Shown piece by piece: positions 51,665 to 60,641 of a DNA stretch of 64,000 bases. The notes under the pieces were generated by a model. The model had not been told where the DNA came from and made no database searches. It saw nothing but the letters and a program-made list of their open reading frames with translations. Source of the DNA: an uncultured Acidobacteriia bacterium (lineage in GTDB: Bacteria; Acidobacteriota; Terriglobia; Bryobacterales; Bryobacteraceae); contig CAIVPR010000085.1 in assembly GCA_903907865.1 (NCBI GenBank), positions 115,326 to 179,325 of the forward strand. Reading direction: 5' to 3'. Position numbers and translations under genes: made by a program. How positions within the stretch are numbered: the stretch's first letter is position 1; each line of letters opens with the position of its first letter.

Positions 51665-52227
51665 CAAATCGCGCTGCGGTAGCGCACTTCGGGGTCATGC
51701 CCGACCATGGCCAATGCGGCCCGATAGCCCTCGGGTGCTGCGAGGTCAACTAGGCGCAAATCCCCGATTGGCGTGCGCATGAGCTGGCCTCCTGTCGCTT
51801 TGGTGCGGGCTTCGCGGCGGGTCCAGACTTGGAAAAGATCCTCGCGGGAGGTGGGGAGGTCGCGTTCACCCACCCGCCGAAGTAGGTCGGCGATGTTCAC
51901 GTCGAGGCGGATCGCTTCGAGGTCCACTCCGACCGCAGGGCCGAGTGCAACTGCCACCATCGCCCACGCGCCCGCGTGAGAGAGGTTGAATTCGACGCCC
52001 GTCACGCCCTCCAAGCGGGGCTTGCCGTTTTCCCCGTAGGCAAAGACCAAGTCCCCGGGGTTGGTTCCTGCGTACTGGGCCAGCACGGTCCGTAGCGCGG
52101 TCCGCGCGCGCGCCCATTTCACCCGGTCGCGTTCGAAGATGAAGCGCGCCGCACGGGTCTGCTCCTCGGGTGACAGGGTGGGTGCGCGCTCCACTTCAAG
52201 CGACACGGTCCAGACGTCCACAATCAT
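51664..52227 (-). CDS. 4'-phosphopantetheinyl transferase (Sfp type)
   Basis: 187 residues. Sfp-type motifs: VEFNLSHAGAWAMVAVA, VGVDLEAIR (GVDLE metal site) and FQVWTRREARTKATGG (the WxxKEAxxKAxG pattern, with R in place of the first K). It attaches 4'-phosphopantetheine to carrier proteins of fatty-acid, polyketide or peptide synthases. No such synthase gene is in this window. Its ATG overlaps the stop of eutB by 4 nt, an unusual pairing. Confidence 0.85.
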   Translation of the reverse strand: MIVDVWTVSLEVERAPTLSPEEQTRAARFIFERDRVKWARARTALRTVLAQYAGTNPGDLVFAYGENGKPRLEGVTGVEFNLSHAGAWAMVAVALGPAVGVDLEAIRLDVNIADLLRRVGERDLPTSREDLFQVWTRREARTKATGGQLMRTPIGDLRLVDLAAPEGYRAALAMVGHDPEVRYRSAI

Positions 52228-53573
52228 GCCAGGAACGCCCCCAGCGACGACCGGTGACGCTCCAGGCCGCCTTGCGCCAGCCAGGCCTCGAACTCCGGCG
52301 AGGGTTTTAGGCCGAGCAGCGACCGCAATGCCAGCGCGTCGTGGAACGAGGTGCTCTGGTAGTTGAGCATGATGTCGTCGGCCCCGGGTACTCCCATGAT
52401 GTAGTTCACGCCCGCAGTGCCGAGCAGGGTCAGCAGGACGTCCATGTCGTCCTGGTCGGCCTCGGCGTGGTTGGTGTAGCAGACGTCGCAGCCCATCGGG
52501 AGCCCCAGCAGCTTGCCGCAGAAGTGGTCCTCAAGGCCGGCGCGGATGATTTGTTTGCCGTCGTAGAGGTATTCCGGCCCGATGAACCCGACCACAGTGT
52601 TCACCAGCATTGGGCGGAAATGGCGGGCGACGCCGTAGGCGCGGGCTTCGCAGGTCTGCTGGTCGACGCCGTGGTGCGCGTTGGCGGAGAGGGCCGAGCC
52701 TTGGCCGGTCTCGAAGTACATGATGTTGTCGCCGATTTCGCCGCGTTTGAGCTCGCGGGCTTGCTGCCAGGCATCTTGCAGAAGCGCGATGTCGATGCCG
52801 AAGGACCGGTTCGCGTCTTCCGTGCCCGCGATTGACTGGAACACGAGATCGACCGGCGCGCCCCGGCGCATCGCCTCCATCTGCGCGGTCACATGGGCGA
52901 GGACGCAGCTTTGCGTGGGTACCCCCCATGTTGTGCGCACGCGCTCGATTAGGTGAAGTAAGCGCTCCACCGATTCGACCGATTCCGACACCGGATTGAT
53001 CCCGATTACGGCGTCGCCGCTTTCGAGTAGAAGGCCGTCGATGATGCTGGCCGCGATGCCGGTGGGATCGTCCGTGGGGTGGTTGGGTTGGAGGCGTGTC
53101 GAGAGGCGGCTGGGAAGCCCGACAGTGGTGCGGAACTTCGTCACCACGTGGATCTTGGAGGCCACCGCGATTAGATCCTGGACCCGCATGAGCTTGGATA
53201 CGGCCGCCGCCATCTCCGGGGTGAGGCCGGGGGCGAGGGCGGCGAGGATTTCGGTCGTCGGGCCGTCGGATAGTAGCCAGTCGCGGAGTTCTCCGACGGT
53301 GAGATGCGAGACCGTTTCGAACGCCGTCAAGTCCTGCTCATCGAGGATTAGGCGGGTGACCTCGTCGGTGTCGTAATCGACTACGGCCTCGGAACGGAAG
53401 GACTTCAGCGGCAAATCCGCCAACGCCATCCGTGCAGCCACTCGCTCCTCGGCCGAACGCGCGGCGATTCCGGCCAGTTCGTTGCCCGAACACGGGGCCG
53501 ACGCCTTCGCGAGGAGCATCCGCAAATCGTCGAACCGGTGCACGGTGCCGCCGATTGTGTGCGAGAAGGACAT
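52224..53573 (-). CDS. eutB: Ethanolamine ammonia-lyase large subunit
   Basis: 449 residues, close to the usual EutB size. Family blocks: RGDVL-region equivalent ARMALADLPLKSF, FRTTVGLPSRLSTRLQPNHPTDDP, GDAVIGINPVSESVESV, LAHVTAQMEAMRRGAPVDLVFQSIAGTEDANRSFGIDIALL, MYFETGQGSALSANAHHGVDQQT, VGFIGPEYLYDGKQIIRAGLEDHFCGKLLGLPMGCDVCYTNHAEADQDDMD. It holds the adenosylcobalamin active-site barrel that turns ethanolamine into acetaldehyde and ammonia. EutC, needed with EutB, is not next to it; the following gene is a PPTase. AAAGGA precedes the ATG. Confidence 0.95.
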   Translation of the reverse strand: MSFSHTIGGTVHRFDDLRMLLAKASAPCSGNELAGIAARSAEERVAARMALADLPLKSFRSEAVVDYDTDEVTRLILDEQDLTAFETVSHLTVGELRDWLLSDGPTTEILAALAPGLTPEMAAAVSKLMRVQDLIAVASKIHVVTKFRTTVGLPSRLSTRLQPNHPTDDPTGIAASIIDGLLLESGDAVIGINPVSESVESVERLLHLIERVRTTWGVPTQSCVLAHVTAQMEAMRRGAPVDLVFQSIAGTEDANRSFGIDIALLQDAWQQARELKRGEIGDNIMYFETGQGSALSANAHHGVDQQTCEARAYGVARHFRPMLVNTVVGFIGPEYLYDGKQIIRAGLEDHFCGKLLGLPMGCDVCYTNHAEADQDDMDVLLTLLGTAGVNYIMGVPGADDIMLNYQSTSFHDALALRSLLGLKPSPEFEAWLAQGGLERHRSSLGAFLA

Positions 53574-53651
53574 GTCCTTTCATGTTTACAGAACGGTGTC
53601 TTTAGTGGAATTTCGTTGCGCACGGGCCCCCCGATCAGCAATGCTGGAAGA

Positions 53652-54887
53652 GTGAATCCAGCAGAGATCCGTGCCGCAGTCCAAGAAGAACTGCAGGCGC
53701 TCCCCATCATCGACATCCACACCCACCTCTTCCAGCCGTCGCTCGGTCCCATCGGGCTCTGGGGCATTGACGAGCTCATTACCTACCACTACTTGGAAGC
53801 CGAACTCTTCCGCTCCTGCCCCATCACCCCCACCAAATATTTCGCCATGGGCAAGCGCCAACAGGCCGACCTGATCTGGAAGACCCTGTTCCTCGACAAC
53901 ACCCCGATCTCCGAGGCAACTCGCGGCGTGGTCGCCGTCCTCAACGCCTTCAACCTGCCCACTTCCGGGAGCCTCGGCGAGGCGCGCGCGTTCTTCGCCA
54001 GCCGGACGATTTCCGAGCATATTGACGACGTCTTCCGCCTAGCGGGCATCGACCAAGCCGTGATGACGAACGATCCGCTGGATCCCGCCGAAGTTCCCGC
54101 ATGGGAAGCTGGTCCGGCGAGCGATCCGCGGTTCCACGCCGTCCTCCGCCTTGATCGCATCCTGAACAAGTGGGCCCAGCACTGGGAAGTGCTGAAGGCG
54201 CAGGGCTACGACGTGGCCGCCGACGGTTCCGGCAATTCCGCTGCCGAGGTTCGACGCTTCCTGGGCAAGTGGACCGACAAGATGAATCCGGTCTACATGG
54301 CGGTCTCGCTGCCGGACACATTCGCGTTTCCCGAGGACAGTACCCGCGTGCTGTTTTTGCGCGAAGCCGTTCTGCCCCTGTGCCGTGAGCGGAATATTCC
54401 GCTTTCGATCATGATCGGCGTCCGCTACCTGGTCAACCCTGCGCTCAAGCTGGCTGGCGACGGTGCTGGCAAGGCCGATCTGCGCGCCGTGGAGCGCCTG
54501 GCGCTCGAGTTCGGCGACAACCGTTTCCTGATCAGCCTTCTGAGCCGCGAAAACCAACACGAGCTCTGCGTCTACGCCCGTAAGTTCGCCAACCTGATGC
54601 CGTTCGGGTGCTGGTGGTTCCTCAACAACCCGTCCGTGGTGGAGGAGATGACCCGCGAGCGCATCGAAATGCTGGGCGCGAGCTTTATTCCGCAGCATTC
54701 CGACGCCCGCGTGTTGGAACAAGTGATCTACAAGTGGCGCAATACGCGGCGCACGCTGACGCCGATTCTGGCAAGCACGTTCCAAACCTTGGCGGAAGAC
54801 GGGGGAGTCGTGACGCGCGACGCGATCCGGCGTGATATAACCCGTATGTTCCGGGGCAACTTCGAAAGCTTCGTCCTGAGCCGTTAG
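53652..54887 (+). CDS. Glucuronate isomerase-like amidohydrolase-fold protein
   Basis: 411 residues from GTG 53652 (VNPAEIRAAVQEELQALPIIDIHTHLF). The UxaC-like fold is shown by IDIHTHLFQP (metal HxH), LWGIDELITYHYLEAELFR, QADLIWKTLFLDNTPISEATRGV, and the later MIGVRYLVNP and NLMPFGCWWFLNNPSVVEEM. It is shorter than canonical UxaC (about 470 residues), so the substrate may be another uronate. It is followed by an MFS transporter gene after 21 nt, which supports a role in hexuronate use. Confidence 0.78.
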   Translation: MNPAEIRAAVQEELQALPIIDIHTHLFQPSLGPIGLWGIDELITYHYLEAELFRSCPITPTKYFAMGKRQQADLIWKTLFLDNTPISEATRGVVAVLNAFNLPTSGSLGEARAFFASRTISEHIDDVFRLAGIDQAVMTNDPLDPAEVPAWEAGPASDPRFHAVLRLDRILNKWAQHWEVLKAQGYDVAADGSGNSAAEVRRFLGKWTDKMNPVYMAVSLPDTFAFPEDSTRVLFLREAVLPLCRERNIPLSIMIGVRYLVNPALKLAGDGAGKADLRAVERLALEFGDNRFLISLLSRENQHELCVYARKFANLMPFGCWWFLNNPSVVEEMTRERIEMLGASFIPQHSDARVLEQVIYKWRNTRRTLTPILASTFQTLAEDGGVVTRDAIRRDITRMFRGNFESFVLSR

Positions 54888-54908
54888 TCCCGGTCTCCCC
54901 AATCCTCC

Positions 54909-56204
54909 ATGTCGAACGCCGCGCCGCCTGAGAAGAAGAGTGTGTTTGGTGGGAACGTGCGGTGGGCCATTTGCGGCCTGCTGTTCTTCGCTTCCACCGT
55001 GAATTACATGGACCGACAGGTCCTCGGGCTGCTGAAGCCGACGCTTGAGAAGGAACTGGGCTGGAGCGACAAGGACTTCGGCTGGATCATCTTCACCTTC
55101 CAGCTTGCGTACGCCCTTGTGATGCCGTTCGCGGGGCGGGCCATCGACTGGCTCGGCACCCGCGTCGGCTATGCGGTGGCGGTGGTCATTTGGAGCTTGG
55201 CGTCGATGTCGCACTCCATCGCGGGGACGCCGGTGCAGTTCGCGATGGCGCGGTTCGGCCTCGGATTCGGCGAGGCGGCGAATTTCCCGGCGGCGTTGAG
55301 GACGGTCGCGGAGTGGTTCCCGAAGCGGGAGCGGGCGTTTGCGACGGGATTGTTCAATAGCGGGACGAATATCGGGGCGCTGCTGGTGCCGATATTGGTG
55401 CCGTTCGTGGCGCTGCATTTCGGTTGGCGCAAGGCGTTTTTGGTGACCGGCGGGCTCGACATGGTCTGGCTGGCGCTGTGGCTGAGCTTTTACCGGAGGC
55501 CGTCGGAGCATTCGATGGTGACGGCGAAGGAGTTGGCGGTCATCGAGTCGGACGGTGTGGATACGCCGAAGGGTCCCGCTCCGAGTTACTTCTCGCTGCT
55601 GCGCAAGAAGGGCGCGTGGGCGTATTTGGTGGGCAAGTTCATGACCGACCCGGTGTGGTGGTTCTACCTCTACTGGGTGCCGGGCTTCCTGCATGACAAC
55701 TACGGGTTGGATCTGGCGCAGTCGCGGTTGCCGCTGGTGGTGATTTATTTGGTGACGGACGTGGGGTCGATTGGGGGGGGGTACCTGTCGAAGTTGTTGA
55801 TTTCGATGGGGTTGCCGCACTGGAAGGCGCGGAAGACGGCGATGCTGATCTGCGCGTTGCTGGTGACGCCGGTGGGGTTGATCATGTATACCGGCAGCAA
55901 TTTGTGGGCGACGGTGGGGCTGATCAGTTTGGCGGCGGCTGCGCACCAGGGCTGGTCGGCGAACCTGTTCACTATTCCGTCGGACACGTTCCACAAGGAG
56001 GCGGTGGGGTCGGTGGCCGGGTTTGGCGGGATGGGCGGGGCGTTTGGCGGGATGTTGGTGGCCCCGGCGATTGGGTGGTGGCTGGATTATTCACATAAGT
56101 CGTACGGGCCGATTTTCATTGCGGCGGGGTCGGCTTATTTGATTGCTTTGGGGGTGATTCATTTGTTGCTGCCTAGGGTGGCGAGAGTGGAGGAAGTGGG
56201 GTAG
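54909..56204 (+). CDS. MFS transporter, hexuronate (ExuT) type
   Basis: 431 residues, twelve predicted membrane helices. The anion:cation symporter subfamily is marked by TVNYMDRQVLGLLKPTLEKELGWSDKDFGWI, the loop 2-3 motif GRAIDWLGTRVGYA and FGLGFGEAANFPAALRTVAEWFPKRERAFATGLFNSGTNIGALL. ExuT-type members import galacturonate or glucuronate with protons. It lies 21 nt after the isomerase-like gene, so the two are probably an operon. Confidence 0.88.
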   Translation: MSNAAPPEKKSVFGGNVRWAICGLLFFASTVNYMDRQVLGLLKPTLEKELGWSDKDFGWIIFTFQLAYALVMPFAGRAIDWLGTRVGYAVAVVIWSLASMSHSIAGTPVQFAMARFGLGFGEAANFPAALRTVAEWFPKRERAFATGLFNSGTNIGALLVPILVPFVALHFGWRKAFLVTGGLDMVWLALWLSFYRRPSEHSMVTAKELAVIESDGVDTPKGPAPSYFSLLRKKGAWAYLVGKFMTDPVWWFYLYWVPGFLHDNYGLDLAQSRLPLVVIYLVTDVGSIGGGYLSKLLISMGLPHWKARKTAMLICALLVTPVGLIMYTGSNLWATVGLISLAAAAHQGWSANLFTIPSDTFHKEAVGSVAGFGGMGGAFGGMLVAPAIGWWLDYSHKSYGPIFIAAGSAYLIALGVIHLLLPRVARVEEVG

Positions 56205-56205
56205 G

Positions 56206-57411
56206 TTAGTCGGCAGCGCAGCGGAAGCCGATATAGCTGTAGCGGTGGAGCGGGTCCTCGCCTCGGCGAATGGACGCCCGACAAAACGCGGGGTCATCTT
56301 GGAAGGAGCCGCCACGGAGCACCCGCACTACGCCCGTCCTTGGTCCCCGAGGATCTGTAGAGGGCTCCGCAAGGTAGTCGCCGAAGAGGTCTCCCACCCA
56401 CTCCCATACGTTGCCCAGCATGTCGTGGAGACCCCATCCGTTCGGTGCCTTCCCGCCCACATCATGGGTTTGGCCGCCACTTCCCCTGCACCAAGCGATC
56501 CGATCCAACTCACCGTAGCGGCTTGCCGATGTTCCCGCACGGACCGCGAACTCCCATTCGCCCTCGGTCGGGAGGCGCACGCCGCCACCCAGAGTCTCGG
56601 CATAAGTGTTGGCATTGTCCCAGCTAACCCGCTCAACCGGACGATTAGGACCATTGAAGTTGCTTGGATTCTCTCCAATCACCCTTCGGTATGCTGCTTG
56701 GGTCACGAGGTACTTTCCAAGCCAGAACCCTTTGGTGATGGTGACTTCATGCGGCGGATGCTCGTTCTCATACGCTTCCGTGTCCTCCGGGTCGGCACCC
56801 ATCAGGAACTTGCCCGGTGGAATCCAGATGTAAGGGAGGCCGCCGATATCAGTGACGTCGCCCGCCCGGTGGACAATCACGGCGGGGGCTTCGGGCACGA
56901 CGATGCGCGGCGGTTCCGGTGCGACCGGCTTCGGGGGCCGCACCACTTTCGTTTGCGCCTTCAACTCCTCCGCGACCTGCCGGAGCTGCTTCGCCACCGC
57001 TGTCCATGCCGGAGCCCGGTGCCTCGGATGGTCCCCGTGGCCCCAAACCGAGGCCGCCTTCTCGAACTGGACCACTTGGAACTTGTCTATGTGGCCGTCC
57101 TGCCAATCGCATTCCGTCACGATGACCGGTAGAATGCGGACCTCGCCCCGTTCATGCCGCTCCCGCGCCGCCGCAAACTCCTTGTCGTAGGCGTACTTGG
57201 AAGCGAGGAAATCCGCGCTGACCAGCAGCACGATGATGTTCGCCGCGTGGAACTCCTCCCAGAGCTTCTTCTCCCACTCCCCGCCCCACGGGATATCCCG
57301 GTCGGTCCACGACTCAATCAACTCCGCCCGCTTCAACGTGGCGGTGTGGGTGTCGAACTCCTCCAGGAGGTCGCGGTCTTTGCTCGAATATGAGACGAAA
57401 ACTTTGGGCAT
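56206..57411 (-). CDS. TIR domain fused to a formylglycine-generating-enzyme-like domain
   Basis: 401 residues. Residues 1-115 are a TIR domain: KVFVSYSSKDRDLLEEFDTHT, ESWTDRDIPWGGEWEKKLWEEFHAANIIVLLVSADFLASKYAYDKEFAAA, with Glu78 in the position of the NADase glutamate. A proline-rich linker (about 155-180) leads to a SUMF1/EgtB/PvdO domain (187-401): IPPGKFLMGADPEDTEAYENEHPPHEVTITKGFWLGKYLVTQAAYRRV, RLPTEGEWEFAVRAG, LHDMLGNVWEWVGD and GFRCAAD. The copper-binding Cys pair of true FGE is incomplete: Cys377 is present, but Arg stands at the second Cys. TIR proteins degrade NAD or make signalling molecules in defence; the FGE-like half may sense. Confidence 0.88.
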   Translation of the reverse strand: MPKVFVSYSSKDRDLLEEFDTHTATLKRAELIESWTDRDIPWGGEWEKKLWEEFHAANIIVLLVSADFLASKYAYDKEFAAARERHERGEVRILPVIVTECDWQDGHIDKFQVVQFEKAASVWGHGDHPRHRAPAWTAVAKQLRQVAEELKAQTKVVRPPKPVAPEPPRIVVPEAPAVIVHRAGDVTDIGGLPYIWIPPGKFLMGADPEDTEAYENEHPPHEVTITKGFWLGKYLVTQAAYRRVIGENPSNFNGPNRPVERVSWDNANTYAETLGGGVRLPTEGEWEFAVRAGTSASRYGELDRIAWCRGSGGQTHDVGGKAPNGWGLHDMLGNVWEWVGDLFGDYLAEPSTDPRGPRTGVVRVLRGGSFQDDPAFCRASIRRGEDPLHRYSYIGFRCAAD

Positions 57412-57590
57412 CGGCAGTGCCGAAGAGAACTTCGGCCAACGGGAAAATTATCCCATTAGACCTGCGTTCGATCGTGTCAGGCGGCTGCGCGGGGCGGCGG
57501 CGGAGGCTGCTTCCACGGTCTTGGCGGTGGCGAGGGTTTTTTCGTGACTAGTTGCATTCCCGGAACTCCCGACTCCATTATGGAACTGGC

Positions 57591-58163
57591 TCAGCTCACC
57601 TCGGCCAAAAGGATCTCCACTTCCTTCCAGAGTTTGCGGAAGGATCGGGAATTGGTGCGAGCTTCGTCAAGATCGAAGGTTGCGGCGAGCCTTTCCTGGT
57701 CGATGGAAGCGCGGTAGGGAGGTCGGTGCTCGTTCAGCCACTGTTTGGCACCGCGTATCTCCTCAGGGCCACGGGGGTCGGTCGTTTCGATTCCGAGCGA
57801 CTTGGCGGCCGCGATAAACCATGCCTCGAACTCGCGCTGGACGATGACCACACTGATTCTGCGATCAGGGCGTGCGGCCTTGGCCCTGCGCAGCAGGTCC
57901 GCGCCGAGGTTCACCGGGCAGTCATCGTCGCCGTCCATCACGATCAACAGGGCGGCGTTCGGGGCATTGCGGGCCAGATACTCCACCGCTCGCTCCAATT
58001 CCCCTGGGTGCGACAGCTTAGCGCGGTCCAACTTCTTCATGGGTGGCGTGGGTAACGCCACTTGATAGGCGGTGATTTGCTCCACGATCCTGCGCAGCAA
58101 TTTGGGAAGCGCGGGCCTTTCGCCTTTGCCTTCCACGATGCACGCGAGATGAAGCTCGCTCAC
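57591..58163 (-). CDS. DUF4276 Toprim-like protein
   Basis: 190 residues from GTG 58163, overlapping the AAA gene stop (GTGA). Toprim-type motifs: the CIVEGKGERPALPKLL glutamate and the LIVMDGDDDCP aspartates, then VVIVQREFEAWFIAAAKSL. DUF4276 is associated with AAA ATPases of the OLD/RecF type. Together they correspond to the ATPase and Toprim halves of OLD nucleases, which are fused in other genomes. The 57412-57590 stretch beyond the gene holds no feature I can support. Confidence 0.82.
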   Translation of the reverse strand: MSELHLACIVEGKGERPALPKLLRRIVEQITAYQVALPTPPMKKLDRAKLSHPGELERAVEYLARNAPNAALLIVMDGDDDCPVNLGADLLRRAKAARPDRRISVVIVQREFEAWFIAAAKSLGIETTDPRGPEEIRGAKQWLNEHRPPYRASIDQERLAATFDLDEARTNSRSFRKLWKEVEILLAEVS

Positions 58164-59281
58164 GGTAGCTCCAAGTCAGACAGCGCGCTGGTGGTGACAG
58201 TTGGATCCGGCTTGAGCTGCTCGTCCCGGAGTAGTTCTCCTAGTGAATACAGGCCCTCACGGAGGATGTCTCTGTTCACCCGGTTAATCGGCGCGATCAC
58301 CGAGCCATGGCCTGAGTTGGCGACTGCCAAGACCGTTTCGGAATCCAGATTGACCAAGTCGAGCAAATCGGGACTGTGGGTGGTTACGATCAACTGCTTC
58401 TTTTCGCTGGCCTCCCGCAACGCATCCAGCAAGACTTCCGATGCGCCGGGATGCAGGGCAATCTCCGGCTCCTCAATGGCGACCAAAGGCGATTCCGTGC
58501 CCCGATTGAACAAGGCGAGGAGGATGCCCAGTACGCGAAGGGTACCGTCGGACATGGCATTGGCATCAAACCATTCACCGTGGTGGAACCGGGGTACGCC
58601 ACCAGGCCCCGTCGCGATATCGGTGATCCCGGGCACTACGGCTGACAGGTATTGGACGATGCGCTCCAAACGGGGCTTGTCGTCTATTGCCAGCCGCTCG
58701 ATCACGCTTCCCGCGTTGGCGGCGTCCCTGCGGAGCCGGTCGCCAGCATCGGGGGGGTGCGGGATTCGCATGGCGTCCGGGGCGAGATTGTGGAACGACA
58801 TCTCTGCGAGCGCGTCGTACACGGGCTTGAACACCAGTTCTCCTGACGCGAACATTAGGTGGAGACCCGCAGTTGATCCGGGCCCGGGCCCGCTCCTTTC
58901 CCCCGCATGCCAGCCCTGTATGAGATGGAATTCATCTGATCCGATGACGCACTGCTCCTCAAGCACGCCAACCTGCCTCGGGCCGCCGACCAGAACCACC
59001 CGATAGAATCCCATTCCGACATCGGGAAGCGCAAAATCCAAGCGAATCGACATGGTATCCGGAAGCGATTGTCGCCGAAAGACGTCCATCGGGCCGCCGC
59101 GATCCCGGACGGCTTCCCGCAACGTCTTCCGCAAGGCATCCGACACAAATGCCAACGCGTCGAGGAAATTGCTCTTCCCTGATCCGTTCGGTCCGACCAG
59201 GAACGTCAGGTCCCCCAATTCCACATCGCACGACTCGATGCTCTTGTAGTTCCGGATACTGACGCGCGTTAGGAATCTCAT
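58160..59281 (-). CDS. AAA ATPase, OLD/RecF-like (AAA_21)
   Basis: 373 residues. Walker A FLVGPNGSGKSNFLDAL (28-44), an ABC-like signature (ANAMSDGTLRVLGILLALF), Walker B (PLVAIEEPEIALHPGASEVLLDAL) and H-loop (LIVTTHSPDLLDLV). It lacks the fused Toprim domain of class 1 OLD nucleases; the adjacent coupled gene supplies a Toprim-like protein. Such split pairs are found in phage-defence islands. Probable NTP-dependent sensing and nucleolytic response. Confidence 0.88.
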   Translation of the reverse strand: MRFLTRVSIRNYKSIESCDVELGDLTFLVGPNGSGKSNFLDALAFVSDALRKTLREAVRDRGGPMDVFRRQSLPDTMSIRLDFALPDVGMGFYRVVLVGGPRQVGVLEEQCVIGSDEFHLIQGWHAGERSGPGPGSTAGLHLMFASGELVFKPVYDALAEMSFHNLAPDAMRIPHPPDAGDRLRRDAANAGSVIERLAIDDKPRLERIVQYLSAVVPGITDIATGPGGVPRFHHGEWFDANAMSDGTLRVLGILLALFNRGTESPLVAIEEPEIALHPGASEVLLDALREASEKKQLIVTTHSPDLLDLVNLDSETVLAVANSGHGSVIAPINRVNRDILREGLYSLGELLRDEQLKPDPTVTTSALSDLELP

Positions 59282-59324
59282 GCTGAGAACTGCTACTAGG
59301 GTAGCGGAAGTGCAAAGTCCCCCG

Positions 59325-60623
59325 CTAGCGTCGTCCCGCCGCCCGCCGCCACAACCAATAAAACGGCAGTCCCGCCGCCACGATCCGCGCCGCGGCCATC
59401 GCCGGACCCGGTTGGCCCACCACCGAATCGCCCAAGAACCACGCCGAGGCCGCGAGGAAGATCCACATGGTCGCCGGATAGCCCCACATCCGGTACGGCC
59501 TCGGCGCGTCGGGCCGGGTGCGGCGGAAGACGGCGACCGCCCCCACCCCCAGCGTGTACGCCAGCCACGCCGACAGGATGGTGTACGAACTCAGCGCCTC
59601 GAACGACCCGCTGAACAGCAGCACCAGGCTCCACCCGCATTGCACCGCGATGGCGAACGCCGGGGTCTGGAAGCGCGGGTGGATCTCGCCGAATTTGGCG
59701 AAGAAGAGGCCGTCGCGGGCCTGCGCGAATGGGATGCGCGCCCCAGCCATGATGTTGCCGTTGATCGCGCCTGTAATCGAGCAGAGGATCAGCACCGAGA
59801 GCAGCCGCGCGCCCACGGGTCCCGTGATCCGCTCCATTACTGCCGCCCCGACGCGCTCGTTGGCGGCAATCTCGGCCAGCGTCAGCACGTGCATGTAGGC
59901 CAGGTTCGCGCCGATGTAGAGGAACATCACCAGCGCCATGCCGAACATGAGGGATCGGGGGATATTGCGGCCGGGGTCCTTCACCTCGCCAGCGACGAAA
60001 CTGACGAAACTCCAGCCGTTGTAGGCCATCAGGCAGGCGGCGACGGCGATCCCGATTCCGTGTGGATTCACCGGGCCGGAAACCGGGCTTCCGTTGGTGG
60101 ACGGGGGCGCGAAGTAGGCCGCGCCGATCAGAAGCAGGAGTCCGACGGTCTTGAGCGATCCGAAAACGCGCTGCGCCCAGGCACCTTCGCGTACTCCGAT
60201 GTAATTCACGGCGGACAGCACGACGATCACGCCCGCCGACACCAGATTCGCGGCGACGGGCGTCAGCGGGAGGAACTGGCCGAGGTAGATGGAGAAGCCG
60301 CGCGAGAGGAAGGCGATCGCGCCCGGCACCGCCGCCAAGACGAAGACCCACGCGCTGAGGAAGGCGCAACCCGGCCCGTAGGCCTCGCGCAGGAAGACGT
60401 ACTGGCCCCCGGTAGCGGGCATCATCGCGCCTAGTTCCGCGTAGGCGAAGGCACCGAGGAGCGAGACGATACCGGTCACGATCCAGATCGCCATGATCAC
60501 CGGCGCGGAAGCGACGTTCCGGGCGATGACGCTGGGCAGGAGGAAGATGCCTGACCCGATGACGACGCCGACCACAATCAGCGTCGCATCGAGCAGGCCT
60601 AGTTTGCGAGGGAGTTCATCCAC
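59325..60623 (-). CDS. APC-family amino-acid permease
   Basis: 432 residues from GTG 60623, about twelve membrane helices. APC signatures: VVGVVIGSGIFLLPSVIAR (helix 1), YAELGAMMPATGGQYVFLREAYG, FVSFVAGEVKDPGRNIPRS, and AINGNIMAGARIPFAQARDGLFFAKFGEIHPRFQTPAFA. It resembles the LAT/ethanolamine-type and Gly/Ala permeases; the substrate is not predictable. A TATGCT lies 6 nt before the GTG. Confidence 0.9.
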   Translation of the reverse strand: MDELPRKLGLLDATLIVVGVVIGSGIFLLPSVIARNVASAPVIMAIWIVTGIVSLLGAFAYAELGAMMPATGGQYVFLREAYGPGCAFLSAWVFVLAAVPGAIAFLSRGFSIYLGQFLPLTPVAANLVSAGVIVVLSAVNYIGVREGAWAQRVFGSLKTVGLLLLIGAAYFAPPSTNGSPVSGPVNPHGIGIAVAACLMAYNGWSFVSFVAGEVKDPGRNIPRSLMFGMALVMFLYIGANLAYMHVLTLAEIAANERVGAAVMERITGPVGARLLSVLILCSITGAINGNIMAGARIPFAQARDGLFFAKFGEIHPRFQTPAFAIAVQCGWSLVLLFSGSFEALSSYTILSAWLAYTLGVGAVAVFRRTRPDAPRPYRMWGYPATMWIFLAASAWFLGDSVVGQPGPAMAAARIVAAGLPFYWLWRRAAGRR

Positions 60624-60629
60624 GCGGGC

Positions 60630-60635
60630 AGCATA
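60630..60635 (-). promoter_or_regulatory. Putative -10 box TATGCT of the permease gene
   Basis: TATGCT is 6 nt before GTG 60623 and could give a leaderless mRNA. It is 7 nt from the stop of the DUF4097-type gene. Confidence 0.35.
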
Positions 60636-60641
60636 TCAGAA

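Noticed and set aside
54039..55994. A 651-codon open frame on the - strand opposite the uronate isomerase and MFS genes
   Set aside because: Low-complexity Arg/His/Pro/Gln composition. The opposite strand encodes two well-conserved proteins.
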